From: Ancylostoma caninum
Lineage: Eukaryota; Nematoda; Chromadorea; Rhabditida; Ancylostomatidae
Length of the DNA: 64,000 bases
NCBI GenBank assembly: GCA_037903475.1
Contig: JBAJFG010000389.1
Location: 496,001-560,000, forward strand
Reading direction: 5' to 3'
Position numbers and translations under genes: made by a program. The notes beneath the pieces are model-generated. The model had not been told where the DNA came from. It ran no database searches and worked only from the letters and a program-made list of their open reading frames with translations. Positions 51,236-64,000 of this stretch are shown piece after piece. Every line of letters begins with the position of its first letter. The first letter of the stretch is position 1.

Positions 51236-51284
51236 CGTATTTCGCAAACGCGCAAACAGAACGGCAGCCGTTTACGGTAACATA

Positions 51285-51735
51285 AAGGTAGCGAACCACC
51301 TCGTTTTTATGTTTGAGGTTCTAGCAGATGCTGAACCTTCTCGATTCGCTGAATCCAGGGGTACACATAGATTGTTACAAAACGGTCTTCAAACCCGTTT
51401 TTTAAACGTTTTTCGAAACTGGATTTGCAACAATTTGCCGAGCCGAGTGGACGCGTGAAGCCGTTGATCATATCGATCTAACAGGTCAAGAAGTGCTGAC
51501 CACGCTGCAGCCATGTCGGGCAGGCAGTGTTCACGCGGACCGCTCCGCCCAAGTGGTCCGTGAACTGCACTTTCGGGCCCTCCGAAACAAGGTTTTTGTC
51601 ACTTTTATGCGTTTTGACGTGCATCATTGAAATCAAAGTGACGAGGAGGTCCAGAGTCTTTTGATATCTACGACCCACGAAACGAGGGGACACATTGCCT
51701 CTAACGAATCCTTTTCGGACTTTCATTGTTATTTA
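51285..51735 (+). repeat. Dispersed repeat family A, copy 3
   Basis: The longest copy. It includes the upstream block gaaccacctcgttttt that recurs alone near 18128. It ends with ttcggactttcatt, where copy 2 has a related end. Confidence 0.8.
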
Positions 51736-51841
51736 CAGTCAATACCATCGTAGTTTCAAAGTTTAAAGCAAGAAACAGACAGTGTGCATTTTGGCCGGAC
51801 CTTGCCTTCAAGGATGAAGTGGTGACGTCCCTCAATCCCGT

Positions 51842-52071
51842 TTATGAGATGCGCTATACATTCGACTTCTTCTAAAATTAGAGAGGCACTGCATGCTTAT
51901 GTGCCCTATAAAGCAACTTACGATGTGCCAACGCCGCGTTTCATCTTTCCACACTTCACTGGTACCAGTTTACCGATCGAGCAGAGATGGATGGGTTGGT
52001 TGGCCTGGGCAGGGATCGAACCATTGACCGTGAAAGCGGCAGAAGACATCTCATCACTGTGCCATGCCTGC
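51842..52071 (-). mobile_element. tRNA-derived SINE, copy 1
   Basis: Read on the minus strand, the head has an A-box-like tggcacagtgatgag and a perfect B box ggttcgatccc (complement at 52012-52022). The body is shared with 57665-57915, including the stretches around 51850-51870 and 51885-51910. It does not fold as a complete tRNA. Confidence 0.75.
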
Positions 52072-55054
52072 TCCTACTACCTCTTATATTAACTCTAAGT
52101 TAGTCTAGCAGATGACGATTCAACATGAATAATATTCAAAATGGCCTGTGTAGTCAGTCATAACTCACTGATCGATAATGTATTGTGTCTTATTCTCGCT
52201 CCATTCGGCTTGTTAGTGCGATCAATGCATCCGAGTTGCTAGGATATCAAACTCCTACCCTTTTTCACTTGGGGGCAGATTTCCGAAATGGGTGCCACGT
52301 TCGAATAAGTGATTTTGGCGAAAAGAGAGTTGGGGGGTCACCCTATAAAAGGTCATAGGCTTCACCTTGTAAGCCTAAGTAAAAGCACTAGCCTAAGCTT
52401 AAGCAAAGCCTAAGCCTAATCCTATGCTTAATAGGCTTCACAGGAGTGCCTCCCCGCCCCCCCCCCCCAACTCCATTTTCACCAATGATTTTTGATATAT
52501 TTTGCACTAAAGAAGGCAGACGACAGGTTATTTCGAGCAAGCGCGGAAGCAGCAGCAATCGCAAGAGAAAGATTGAAAATAAAGCAGGAAAGTGTGAAAA
52601 ACTTTATCTTGTCCATCTATCTCTACTGTTGTTGCATATGCACTAAGACAAACAGAAGTGCGCACACGTGTGAGTCATCTTGTTCAGGAGCATTCTATAG
52701 TCAGCAGGAAGACTAAAGTTGCGCCCTTCTTTTGAATCTTCGTAAGACATTGAGGAAACGAGGTCAGAGATTGAAAACAATTTCCTCAGCGGCTAGCACG
52801 GAATTAGAAATGGTACAATTCCATTTCGGATGTTTGCTCACCACGTCGATGTTCATCTATTCATTACAATGGCGGAAATTGAAAGAAGAGCGAAGAGCAC
52901 TTGGAGTGACTTCAAAGAGTTCAGAGAGTTTTCAGATGACTCGCTCAAATGAGGAGTGTGGGGAGGTAGTTAGCATAATTAGGAGGAAATAACGTAATAG
53001 ATGGATCTCAATTCAGATATTAGATCTCGAATGAGTCGAAACCTGCTTTGAAAAAGAGAAACCCACACAGCTCCAAAAACAGATAAAAAGGACTTTCACT
53101 ACCTGGGATGTTTCCATCAGTTTTCAAATTATTTGCTAAATTTATATGATTCTTCGGTTTTCACTCATTCCTAAGTGCACTAGTTGGGGGATAAGTAGGT
53201 GTGAAATTTGGAAATCTTTACGACATGAGGAAAAGAAGGAATGCGGGTCGTTCGATAGGTCTAATCGATACGATCGATATGACGTGTTCATACTATCCCA
53301 CTCAATACTGTGATTAGAGTAAGTCACGAAACTCGATCTTAGCCTAAACAGCAAAGAAAATGCAGCCTAAGCTCTGCTGAACATAACGTTCTTGTTTGTC
53401 TGATATCTCTAGAATTATGAACTGAAGGAACCACTCGGCACGTATCTATTCCTTTTCCAGGATCTGCCTTCAAGTTTCTTGAAGTTATTTAACAACTTTC
53501 CATGGAATGTGTGATTTTTCCACTACTTTCTTGGTTTTCACTCTTTTGCTCGAGTTTGTCGGCTCACTGTGATGCAAAACGTTCAAAAACAAGTCTACAA
53601 GCAATCAGAAGCCCTATCAAAACGACGCAACTACACATGCAGAGAATAATTTTGGCATGAAAAGTTTTTTTTTTCTGATGCAGCATGGTCTTGTGAGAAT
53701 TCAACAACTTGTGATTGTGTTTTTGGACGGTGGATCGTAAAGAAAATTTTACGGAGACGATCCCCGTTGGAGGAGTCCGGAACTTTTGGAGGAGTCCGGA
53801 ACTTGCAACGTCAGCAAGAAAAAATGTTGGGAAATAAAAGAGAGTGAGAGATTACGAAAATTGGAGAGAGTGTAAGGAGGAGTGTGACGTGGAATCTCTG
53901 TGAAGTTCACTATAATGATTAGGAAATAAAATATAAAAATACATAATAAGTGCTGTATTGTAGCACTCCGGACTCAAGCCAGAAAAACTCAGACCCTACT
54001 GTAGAATGATCGTAGGTCATGAAAGTTAGTGATGAGAGCTATAATTGATCCTTTAGTCAGCCATTATTAAACTCTTCTCATCTACTCACTCTCATCTTGG
54101 TAACTCAGATTTTCCGCTCTTGGAACTCTTCCATAATGTCTTTGTTTTCTCTGTTAGTTTTTATAAGGGGAAAGAGTTGGAGTGCACAAATGAGCAGGAG
54201 TGCTTCCAGTACTCGGCGATGCAAAAAACAAGCCTAGTTGCAAATACTCAACTCTTGTCGTTCTTGAGAGAAGTAAAATTGTTAATATCATGGAGAGGTT
54301 TTATGATAAAAAAAATGTAAAATTTATATAGGAATGTTGCCTATTTGCCCGTTTCGTTCCCTTACCATATACGGGCAAATGTAGGTTTGAGAAATAGGTC
54401 CTCCCGGGAGCTCATCAGTACGGCGAGGAGGACCTACCTTTGTGTAGAGTGAAGATAAGAACTTACCGTGTATTGTCGCTCTTATTTCTCAATGTGTATT
54501 GTACTCTAAACAATCCTTATCAGAAATTCTGTGTAAACGAGTTTTCCTCACCGTACCTACTTGTACGTACTCATGTACTGGCAATAATTTTGGACTGTCT
54601 GAAGCGTCGCTTCCTTGTGGTAAAGTTTCACATCGTCTACATTACTGGGGTTAAAGTTTTTGAGAGTAATTCAACACCCTGACTCCAGTGGTAACCTGCA
54701 ATGTTACAGATGTTCTTCTGTAGATCTAACAAACTTCTGTCTACATGGATAATCCGGACTGAAGGCTGAAGCAAAGGGGCTATGTCATACCAAGAAGCCA
54801 CATGTGCAGCTGATCATGGGGAGATACATAAACGGAAACTTCTCCGAAATAGGAAAGCTTGTCCCACTCTTGCCGAAGAAACTTGGAAAAGAAGAAGGTT
54901 TCAGGCGTTTTTGTGGCGCTACGCGTATCGTGCTGCTTCTGCTCACAATCTTCTGCACGGATCTTTGGAAAAACTCAGAAGTGAGATTATGCTTTTCCAC
55001 CAGTTGTATATGTACTGTCAGTTTCAGCAATCTTGTGTATTGGACCCGTTTCGA
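52072..55054. other. Intergenic, small repeats only
   Basis: Near 52355-52435 a run of cctaag units (taagcctaa…) forms a short degenerate array. Plus-strand open frames at 52492-52716 and 52732-52992 are charged and lysine/arginine-rich but unrecognised. A short direct repeat (ttggaggagtccggaac) lies near 53765-53803. Confidence 0.5.
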
Positions 55055-55055
55055 A

Positions 55056-55155
55056 TTTCAAATTTGTAGGTGTAGGCACTGTTGGCTTACGTTCAGCATG
55101 ATGAAGAATACGGCTACGTGTCGAGTAAAGTACTGTCTGTGCGCCTGCACCTACA
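55056..55155. mobile_element. Small MITE-like inverted repeat
   Basis: tttgtaggtgtaggca at the left is matched inversely by tgcgcctgcacctacaa at the right, about 100 bp in all. No target duplication certain. Confidence 0.55.
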
Positions 55156-55868
55156 ATCTGCACATGGAATAAGCATGGATGATACATGAGTGGTGAGTTA
55201 ACTCTTGAAACTGATTCAATGTTGCAAAACATGTATAGAAGTAAGAAGTTATTTATCTTTTGATCAGCTCAAGCACTTAGGAGCCTTAAAAGGCATTTAT
55301 GACTCTGACAATTTCTTGCGAATAGTTTGTCTCTGATTTCCATCTTATTTCCCTCTCGTGCAGTCAACCATGGCGATTTTTCACGTACCCGAATCTCGCA
55401 GTCAATTTATTATTAAAAGCAACACCCACGGAAAATTTCGTCTCGAACACATTCACAGTTTTGAAAAACCTTGGGCCCATAGTAAACGCCCCTAAACTTC
55501 AGGTGAACTCAAATGAAATGTCAACTCTGAGTTTGGCTAGGTCACTTCAACGTCCACTCACTTCATACATGTCAGGATAAGAAGCTGAACTCAGGGTTGG
55601 CAGCGATACAATGAGAGTTCAGTGAAAAACTCAACTAGGTGTTGAGCAAGAGGTCAACTCCGAGCAGAGTGGTCAGAAAATCAACAAATAGCTTTATCAT
55701 CACAGAAAAGGCCGATAAACACCTCCCGAGCCACTTAAGTTTAACTCTGAGTTGATGTGCATGATGTCCGATTAACGTGAAATGCTTCGTGTGAATGGTT
55801 CAATTTTTTTTTTTTCAAACTGACATGTTTCGAACTGATAACGCCTGACACTGGTATATGAACGATGA

Positions 55869-56255
55869 ATGGAGAGCTCGTTCCGCTCAGATACGAATGA
55901 GACGAACCGAACGCGGACAAGGTGTGGTACCAACAGAGTCATCCGCACGGCACTTCACCCGCTATTGGGTCCAGGTGTATTGCGCATGGATTTCTGCGAA
56001 ATTTTCGGTTTCCCACCACTAGACACTGACGCAGTCTTTCAGCGACGGCTCCCATTGGTGGGAAGAGAAGAAATATCTCGAAATTCGGAAATCCAATCAA
56101 TCAATAGTCAAATCAAAGTGGTTTCATTTCGGAAACTCGTCCTACCGCTCAACTCGGCATTGAGAGGTTGGATGAAGGATTACTACGGGCCTTGGACTTC
56201 GGGAAAAACTTCGCCGTACAAGCCGCGCTGCAAGTGTCCCTTTACCTACTTATAG
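55869..56255 (+). other. Open frame of 128 codons, unknown
   Basis: ATG-initiated and fairly GC-rich. The peptide is basic and ends with an aromatic/Lys/Cys segment (YKPRCKCPFTYL). No signal peptide or domain is recognised, and there are no supporting splice sites. It could be a gene or chance. Confidence 0.25.
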
Positions 56256-57164
56256 CAGATTCTCCTAGGACCTGACGGACTTATTTCTCAGCTGACTGTA
56301 CGTGTTTTCGCGGTCTCGTTTCGCGGTCTCGTTTTCGCGGTTAGAGTATCGAACTCTTTTTGGGGCGCGGAAAACATCGGTTAACAGCTGATCAGTCTGT
56401 CAAACCATCGCCTTCTCGAGAGTATTTCCTCGTTATGCTTCGAGGACTATGCAGATTTCCCTCACCTTTCCAAATTTCTTTTAATTCTGCTAACTGCGTC
56501 CCTTTTTTGTTTAGAATTCCACTGTAATTGTTGCAGTTTGACTATTGTTAGAGCTAGTTTCCAAAGAAATTTTAATCTTTTCTCATTTCTCCCTGGCTAG
56601 GTAATTCCGTGATGTTCTAGTGGAGTGGATCTTCAAGTGACTTCTTTGTTAAGTTGTACTAATTTTTCAATGGTTATTTGTCTTGCTGAGGTGCGACTAG
56701 GCTGTAATTCAAAAGAAGTAAGTGATTTAACGAGGATCCGTCAAGTAAAAAAGATGGCCTCATCGATCGTTTGCCATTGGCCCTCATCCCATGGTTCGTT
56801 TGACTCGACCACTCCTGTTGAACTTAACCAGATAATCGACGTCAAAGAACAGTTATTTCAAGACTAAAAGAAAGTTTTGCCTTTGAGAAAGTGTTGAGCT
56901 ATCCCAATTCTAAGGTCCCAATGTCGAATATTTTCGTGGATGCTGCCTTTAAGTGGATGGCACGTAAGAAAGACAGCATAAAATGTCAATTTGAAGTTAA
57001 GGTCTGGCCAGAAAATGCTTTCTCACCTTCTAGCTTGAAACGTTGGAACTAAAATCTAGTGACCGCAGTAACTACGAAAGTCCGAAAAAGATCCGTCACG
57101 TTACAGTAGACGACCGATGTTCTGTTTGCACACGCAACCAGTGGACGACGACCAATATAGAGCG
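56256..57164. other. Intergenic, nothing recognised
   Basis: A short tandem duplication (ttcgcggtctcgt twice, 56309-56340) is visible. No gene supported. Confidence 0.5.
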
Positions 57165-57310
57165 GGCAATGTAAAAGGTGTTGCGATGGCAGATGTGGTG
57201 TTGCATCGGGAGGTGCAGCAGCACCTGTGTAGCTGTATCAGTGGACGCCGCAGCACCCACGTTGTTGCGTAAGCCACCGCGACAACGCCTCCTCGTCGCT
57301 GTATGCATGG
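57165..57310 (-). repeat. Dispersed repeat family D, copy 2
   Basis: The reverse complement reads gcaacaacgtgggtgctgcgg and acacaggtgctgctgcacct, aligned with 48815-48965. Confidence 0.78.
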
Positions 57311-57664
57311 TCGTTGAATCATATGTTGCTGTGCTGAAAAAAAAAACAGCGATAGCAACACTATACGTGTCACGTCTCTACATGTCGTAACCCCGTAGCA
57401 TTTTCCTTGAAACTCCAAACTGGCATCGCTCTGAAGCTCGGGATGTGTGATGTACGAGGGGGCTACTCCATGAAGAGCACAAAAATTTTGCATTGACAGA
57501 CCTTGTCTTTAAGAAGAAATATTGACTGCGCTGGTATCGGAGACGAAATTGCAATGGGTTAGAAGTCCAGGACGGAATCACATGCATAGCAATTTGTCTC
57601 CACTTTTCAATGAGGGCGACAACAGGTTATAAAGGATAAAGAATAAAGTGGTCGGCGTTAAACA

Positions 57665-57915
57665 GTCTCGCTTGTGGGATTGCGCTACGCATACGACTTC
57701 ATCTGGATATCGTAGAGGCATTGAATGCGTATGTATCCTATAGTGTGACTTGCGGGGGGCATCCGATATGTCAAGTCAGTGCTTCATCTTCCCCACTCCT
57801 CTGGCACTAATTAATCGACAGTGGGGGGATGGAAGGCTTGGTTGGCCTTGGGCGGGATCGAACGATTGATCGTGCGAAGGATCTGCGGGCCTCTTACCAC
57901 TGCTCTACGCGCCCC
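57665..57915 (-). mobile_element. tRNA-derived SINE, copy 2
   Basis: The minus strand begins ggggcgcgtagagcagtgg, like a tRNA 5' end with an A box, followed by a B box cgttcgatccc (complement at 57854-57864) and then the same roughly 170-bp body as copy 1. No reverse transcriptase nearby. Confidence 0.8.
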
Positions 57916-60900
57916 AGGTTATAAACTCACAAAATTCGATGTAACAGATCCTCGTCACAAAGTGAACACGTCTGGGGATATGCTAGTTGCGTCTGCCTCC
58001 TACTACGGATGACTCCACCAGGGCTCCTGGATGGCACATCGACACATCGAGGAGTTAAAGAGGGCGTGGCCTCGCCAAACTTTAGTGAACAGATAGGGCA
58101 CCCATAATGGTGGACTCATGGTAGACACATAGAAGAGTTCGGAGTGCTGGTAGAGTCATCCGTGGACGTTAGTGGACACGACCAGCATATCCTGGGATGT
58201 GTCCACTTCCTCTCTCGTCTTGACTACTGGATGTGTTCAGTTCTATTTCTTAGAAAGCGAGTTGGATTTGGTACGGGTTGCACTACTAACATTTATGTCA
58301 GGAAAATTCTTTCAACCTGTGAAAAACCTTGGGTCCTTTGGAACTTTTCAGTTTGCCGAGAAGCTTTGCATTTACCATGTATTTCTTTGTGAGCGCAAAC
58401 ATGTGAGCAAACAGCACGAGTACTGATTTTCGAGTAGAAGTTCCCATAAAACACTTGTTAGTTCTCGCGCTGCGAAACTACGGATCTGTTGGGAGGACGG
58501 AGTAGATGGCGAATACCAAAGGGAAAACGTCGTCGCACTAAGATATGCAATAATTTTATATTGGGGTACTGGTTTATGATGATTCATTCAATTAGTGCTT
58601 AACCTCTCGCTTTAGTCCTCGTTATGTATGTTAGAGCACCCTTCAGTGCAGATAATAAATATAATAAATGAAAAAAATCAAGCCTATTCCCGTTTTAAGA
58701 TCTGTAATGCGACTCCTGCGTCAAATCAATAAAAATTTTAGAAAACTTTGAGTGGCTTATGAGATGAGCAAATCTCGGCAGTCTTGGCTCGCGCTCTTTT
58801 CCTATTTCATGAGATTTACCTATGGATTACCTATGGACCTAAAATTTGGTTTGATCGGTTGATCAGCTAAGATTTCTATTCATTACATAAATAGTTGCTA
58901 TATATCCACGCACTTTGACTTTCATATCTGCATTTTCTCCATGAAAGATGAGGGTGAAGAAAGGGAAAACTTAAGAAAATAAACAAATAAATAGTATTTC
59001 CGACAGTAAGTAAACAATGACATATTTTCGACATCAAGAAAACAGTGCATAAAGAGGCAGAAGTAACACATGCCGATGCATAGGGTTCTAAATTTTACAA
59101 ATTAGTATCCCTTTTTTGGCCGTCGTACCAATTTATTTATGTTAACGGCTAATCTCTTTTAGAATTGTTTTTAGCAACATTACATTCGAGTGCGGATGTT
59201 CTAGGAGGTGAATTCAGCTCAACAATGATCAACCAACATAATACGTCGGTTTCGAAGCCTGGACCACCATCTCCTCGCACTTGTTGTCATCATCATCTCA
59301 ATTGCTGCCGAAGTTTTCCTTCTCCTAGCAACAACTGAGGAACGATGCCAGCAATTAATGGGAGATGCCTAATGGCTTTGAACTCGACGTACATATTATG
59401 CTGTTCCGACAGCGTTCATGCTGCACAGTTATCAGACAGTTACACGACACAGCGGTCCATTGTTAGCTATTCACTGATTCCTTAATTTCATGATGTTTAG
59501 ATGTTCATCCAAGGATGTTGCCAAAGTCACGTAACTTTCTTTGACTTCTTCGTGTCTACAAAAGACTGAGATGGTTGTTCTGCTGAGCCTTAAGAGAAAT
59601 ATCAGAAACGTATTTGAAGTTCTTTTTTTTTGCCTGGTAATTAATAAGGTAACGTTTTGTCTTCAGTGAGTCGGAACACAAGAGGAGAAAGGGCAACATG
59701 TGCAAAAGGAAGTAATCAGCCTGCCCACAGAAAAACCTCAAAAATTCGTCACTGACAAAGGGGCAACCGACTTCACCATTTGCGTAATGTGTTATATTCG
59801 AGAAAGACGCGTCATATTAAATTCCTCATTTACTGGTTTCAGGATTGAGCATCTTGTAAAGTAGGAAGTATGAGAAAACAACTGTAAAAAATGCAGCTGT
59901 GTTTCTGAATGCCTTGGTCTTCTGAAATTTTCTGGACTGTTTATTTTTAGTAGCTGGAAACAGGAAATAGACATAGATTTTCATAGAACATTTGCTATTG
60001 CAATTATGGCAGTCCATTTTACCTCTAACCCAATTAAAACGCTATCTTTTCACGAGTTCCCACATTTTCTCAAGCTCCACTCCAAAATTTTATAAAGATT
60101 CCAAATTAGCCTTTTACAATCATTTTGATGATGCATTACCCATGCATTACTATGTCAGAAAACCGTTGAGACCATCAAGGCATAAACATCTCGCAAACCG
60201 AACCAAGCGAAAAAAAGTATGATGACTCGCCGGTGAACTTCGCGATCGCCAGAGTGTTAATGTTGGGGAGCCCATCTTTTCCATCCACGTTCCCCTCCAC
60301 TGATATACAGCTATCGGCGTAGTCATGATTAGCAAAGATGCAATTGTTGTCTCTGTTTGCGAGGTGTTTCTATTGTTCAGTGTGTTCAGTGATAGGGCTA
60401 CTAAGAAATATGTACGGACGAGTACAACGGATACCAAAGCTGAAAGGGAAAGTGAATATATTTGAGAGTACATCAGTTGCGTCACCGAGCTACATATACA
60501 AACATATATCCAAGGAGCCACTGGAATTCCTTTTTTTTTAACTACGAGTGGTTCCGAGGGTGTTAAAATGCGCGCTCATTTTACCAAGTCTACGTGATTC
60601 TTACAGTTTAGGTAGAGCTATCCTTGAGCGCCTTACCTCATAATCGATTTCGAAACGTCAATGTTGAAGAAGCGACGCTGGTCATTATTACTAAAGAAAA
60701 TCCCTTTTTGTACTCTTTTTTTTCTTTTTGCAGAGTTCAGGATGTACCACGCCGCAACTCCGCAGTCTCCTGTGGTTACTGTTAAAGGCAGTTGCGGGGT
60801 TTCGGCATGCTGCACCTCAAACTCTTGAAAAAAAGGTTTAAATAGGATTTCAGCATTTGTGGGGAAAATATGCATAATTCTGTGATCAGCGCTGGATTCT

Positions 60901-63900
60901 GCTGAGATTGAAAGCTTAAAATTGATGCCGAAAACAGATAATGCCTTTCATATCTGCAATCACTTAAATTGTGAAAACGATGCAAAAATCAGCTGCTGCT
61001 TTTCGTTACAGTCTGCGAGATAGTCTTATTTATGAACGCATATTCTCCCCTCGTTAGACGCCCTCTCCACCTCGGATGCTGTGGTATCCAGGTGAGCTTT
61101 AGCTCTACTCGAGAGAGATACGTAGTTATTGAATCGATCAGATACACCAATCTCTCCAACATTCTCCTAATTATCTTTCATTCCTCGATTTACCAAAAAT
61201 TGCTCGGTGGGAGGAAATTCTTTGATGATACCGCTGCTTACAAGGTTAAATCCAGGTATGAAAGAAATGGACAATCCCTGAATAAGCTATCACATAAAAG
61301 ATGTAGATTTCTCAAATCATCACTAGTAACGACCGCATACGTTCTCTTCTTTCCGAACATGTGCGACGTTCGCATAACATTTCACCTAACCCTTGAACGA
61401 TATGCTAGTTCACATAACATCGTACCACTGGAACAAGAAGGGCCACATCATATGCGAGGTTCGGCTCCCTCAAAAATTCTATGAAAGCCGGTATCCCGGT
61501 ATTCTTTACCTGTCACAAGCCAACAAAGCACCTATCTTTTCATGGACGCAAGACACTTACCGGCGAGGTTTTTTGGGAAGTTGCTCAGACCCGTCCTGGG
61601 ACTTCCCCCATGTTGTCACGGCCTATTTCACCATTTTTCAGACATTAGTCGTTGATATGATTCGTCATGGTACCTCGCCTTACCATTTTGACCAGAAAAG
61701 CACCCATTTGGGTAAAGGAATTTTGCCTTACATTTTCGTTCTTAAGAGACAGTCGTGACAGTCGAAGATGATTCATTCGGCGATCATTTGTAAGACCAGC
61801 TGATTCCGTCTCACGAAACGTTAGTGATCCGTGAGACGCTAGAGCACCAATGGTGACATCATTATCTTTTGTTCCAATGCCTCAATTCTTTCTACACAAA
61901 CCGGTTTTACATTACATTGGGTCATTACATATTGCCTTCTTCCAAGCACTGACTTTTGCACTGGCGGCTTGTGGTGGTACATTTGTTGCTGAGTAGTTGT
62001 TTGTCGTTACCCAACGGTTCCACTTGGCATGGACCTACTTATAAAACCTTTGCTGGTATACGAAAAGCTGGTTAATTTACTTCAGGCTGTGTAATAAGTG
62101 GGTAAAATTAACGCCGTGGTTATTTGCCAACTGATTACGTGTTTGTCCAACAAGTCTGCTCATTGTTGCTTTCTGATTACTTACAAATATCGATAGTATT
62201 TGACTTTGGTAGTATTTGGAATTTTTGTTCAACACGATGTGTTTGAATTCTTCTGCAGAATCCGGTTCTCATAAATTTTTCCAAGGAAAATTCTGCCACC
62301 TTTGTCAGCGCTGCTATAGCATGCGCCTTGTCCGAGCTGGTAATTGATACAGTCTTGTTCCTGTTCTTTTTCAACCATTTCAATTTTCCTCTTACGTTTA
62401 ACAGTTTTCTGGTTCGTGCACTTTGCTAATATAAGGAGCGTTTCGCATGGATACGAATATTGCAGCACCCATCTATAGAATGAAGTCACTTGAGGAATTT
62501 GACTAATTAACCCAATTCCTGAATTCCCTTGGCCTAGATGTTTACTTCCATTTTTTTCTCAAACGTTGCAGTTTGGTTTAGCTGTTCCTCCATAATTTCA
62601 ATGTTACCTAAATGCATTTATATCATTCATCTCCAGCCTTTATTAGTTCCAAGTCTCTACGATAATATTTTACTAGGAATATGAATAGTTTTTCTCAAAG
62701 TAAAATAATGTCGAAAATATTGGCCTAATTTTATGGATGTTTCTCCCGGTAGTTGCCAGTTTTTTTTAATCGTACTTTACAAATACAGACTGTTCATTTT
62801 CGTTACATCTCACCAGATTCTTCAGAGAAGAATTGGCTACCAGGAATCGTGAATAATCGTCGATCACTACGTAATCAAACCTTAATGCATAGCTGCAACG
62901 CCATAGACATTGCTATATTTTTCTCGGGGAGGGGAGGGGATAGAAAAACGGAAAGCTAGAGACCTCATTTATTCGTTTTCGTAAGCAAAATTGCTGTCAG
63001 AGTTCAGTATTCAAGGATATACACTCAGAAATGGAGGAAAAAACGCTTAATCCTAAAACAAATCCTAATCATTCTTTTCTCTGTGAAGTATTTCTTTATT
63101 CACTGTATGCTTCAGCCGTAGTAAGGAACTGTACGTAGAACATTTTTGCAACAATTTTTCGAAAAATTTTGTTCTCCGGTTTTGATCAGATGCTCAGAAC
63201 ATTTTTCTCTAGTGGACGCTCTGATTTTATGACATCTAGGCAGTATTTTCTTCTCATGCAAAAATCCTTCGTTGCACCAATTTTACCCCAATAACCTCAA
63301 CGCTCGTCACACGGCCGAAATAAAGAAAAAACCCGCGGGTGTTGGCCACCCACCGACAACAATCTCGGTCAACGCTTGAAGACGACCTCAAATTTTCGCA
63401 GCGGGAATGCCTAACTATGAGTATTCTTATCGTTTGAATTTCTGATATTCTTCTGGGTTTCGAAAATTTCCACTATAGTCAACGAGTAAGAGCATTTTTT
63501 CTCCGTAGTTGGTTTCAAAAAACAAACGAATATAGGTGATGTTCTGCTTAGGTGTTGCTTACCGGAACTTGTTGCCTGGCTGGGCTTATACTTGCATTTA
63601 GATGCATTATATCTTCGCTATTATGTTGTTTTATTGAACGTTGTCGCTCATAGTGGTGGAGAGGAATCTCCCAGACGCACGCTTATCCGAGTCGGGATTG
63701 TATCCCGCCGCCGCCCTTTTGCTTAGCCATATTCACTAAACCGGTATGGAAACGGCCGAGAAAGCGCTGCGGACGCTTGTTCATTCTTAAGATGAGTCGT
63801 CTTCCACCTTCGAACCTATTTACTACTTGTTTACCCTCGTGCATTCACATTCTCCACATTTAACCCTTTCGGTTCGGTAGAAAAACGGGAATACCTTCGA

Positions 63901-64000
63901 TTTTCTTGTTTGGAATCAGTCCAGTGATGAGAAGACAGCTTCTCCCTTGTTATTCCGCTAGTTATACACGTTGATATTATTTGTGCTGTTTTTATTTTTG
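57916..64000. other. Intergenic, no recognised gene
   Basis: AT-rich. Two overlapping plus-strand frames (61032-61484 and 61393-61758) are the longest open stretches. Their peptides show no family I know, and the second starts without an ATG, so a decayed gene or unjoined exons are possible. The final kilobase is slightly more GC-rich, with nothing identified. Confidence 0.5.

Noticed and set aside
52001..52071. tRNA gene on the minus strand
   Set aside because: A and B boxes are good, but the acceptor and anticodon stems do not pair, and the sequence continues into a body shared with 57665-57850. A SINE explains it better.
57849..57915. Functional tRNA gene
   Set aside because: It starts like a tRNA, but the cloverleaf is incomplete and the flanking body is repeated at the other copy.
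61032..61758. Two overlapping plus-strand frames as a frameshifted gene
   Set aside because: Neither translation shows a known domain, the second lacks an ATG start, and the similarity that would justify joining them is not visible.

Overview
The window is nuclear DNA from an animal, and most likely a nematode. It is AT-rich and gene-poor. Its one clear gene is cut into many small exons with GT/AG introns, and the rest is crowded with short fold-back and mariner-like elements. The gene's C-terminal tail closely matches Caenorhabditis PAK-1 as I remember it. Together with the element load, this suggests a rhabditid or strongylid (clade V, for example hookworm-like) nematode. That placement is inference; no rRNA, mitochondrial or other diagnostic gene is present. 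There are no bacterial operons, no CRISPR array and no canonical tRNA gene.

The gene is a group I p21-activated kinase (pak-1) on the minus strand, 35826 down to 21853. I assembled 17 exons by hand from splice sites and reading phase. They give one uninterrupted 1,854-nt CDS (617 codons plus stop). Domain order is: N-terminal proline-rich SH3-binding motif, CRIB (Cdc42/Rac) motif, autoinhibitory segment, low-complexity linker, PIX-binding-like proline motif, and a complete Ser/Thr kinase domain with a conserved C-terminal tail. A 51-nt phase-symmetric exon and one further possible exon lie in the linker, so isoforms are likely. About 5 kb upstream, a GC-rich open exon with a consensus donor (40839-41018) is phase-compatible with pak-1 exon 2 and may be an alternative first exon.

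Left flank (1-21852): no recognisable gene. It holds fold-back and TA-flanked MITE-like elements (5501-5598, 12595-12865, 13526-13749, 15356-15487, 17136-17363, 18191-18910, 20916-21128), dispersed families with copies elsewhere in the window, and microsatellites. Inside pak-1, intron 5 carries a roughly 770-bp long-inverted-repeat element and intron 13 a 36-bp tandem triplication beside an acceptor.

Right flank (36000-64000): a GC-rich stretch with a coding-like ORF (38818-39030), the candidate upstream exon, a TACAGTA-rich minisatellite (about 41630-42350), twin 22-bp palindromes, several fold-back elements (42793-43322, 49971-50172, 50202-50790), two copies of a tRNA-headed SINE (51842-52071 and 57665-57915), and long stretches with only unconvincing ORFs.

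All coordinates come from reading the sequence by eye. Exon boundaries inside pak-1 are firm where phase and protein conservation agree. Element boundaries are approximate unless TIRs and flanking TA are stated.
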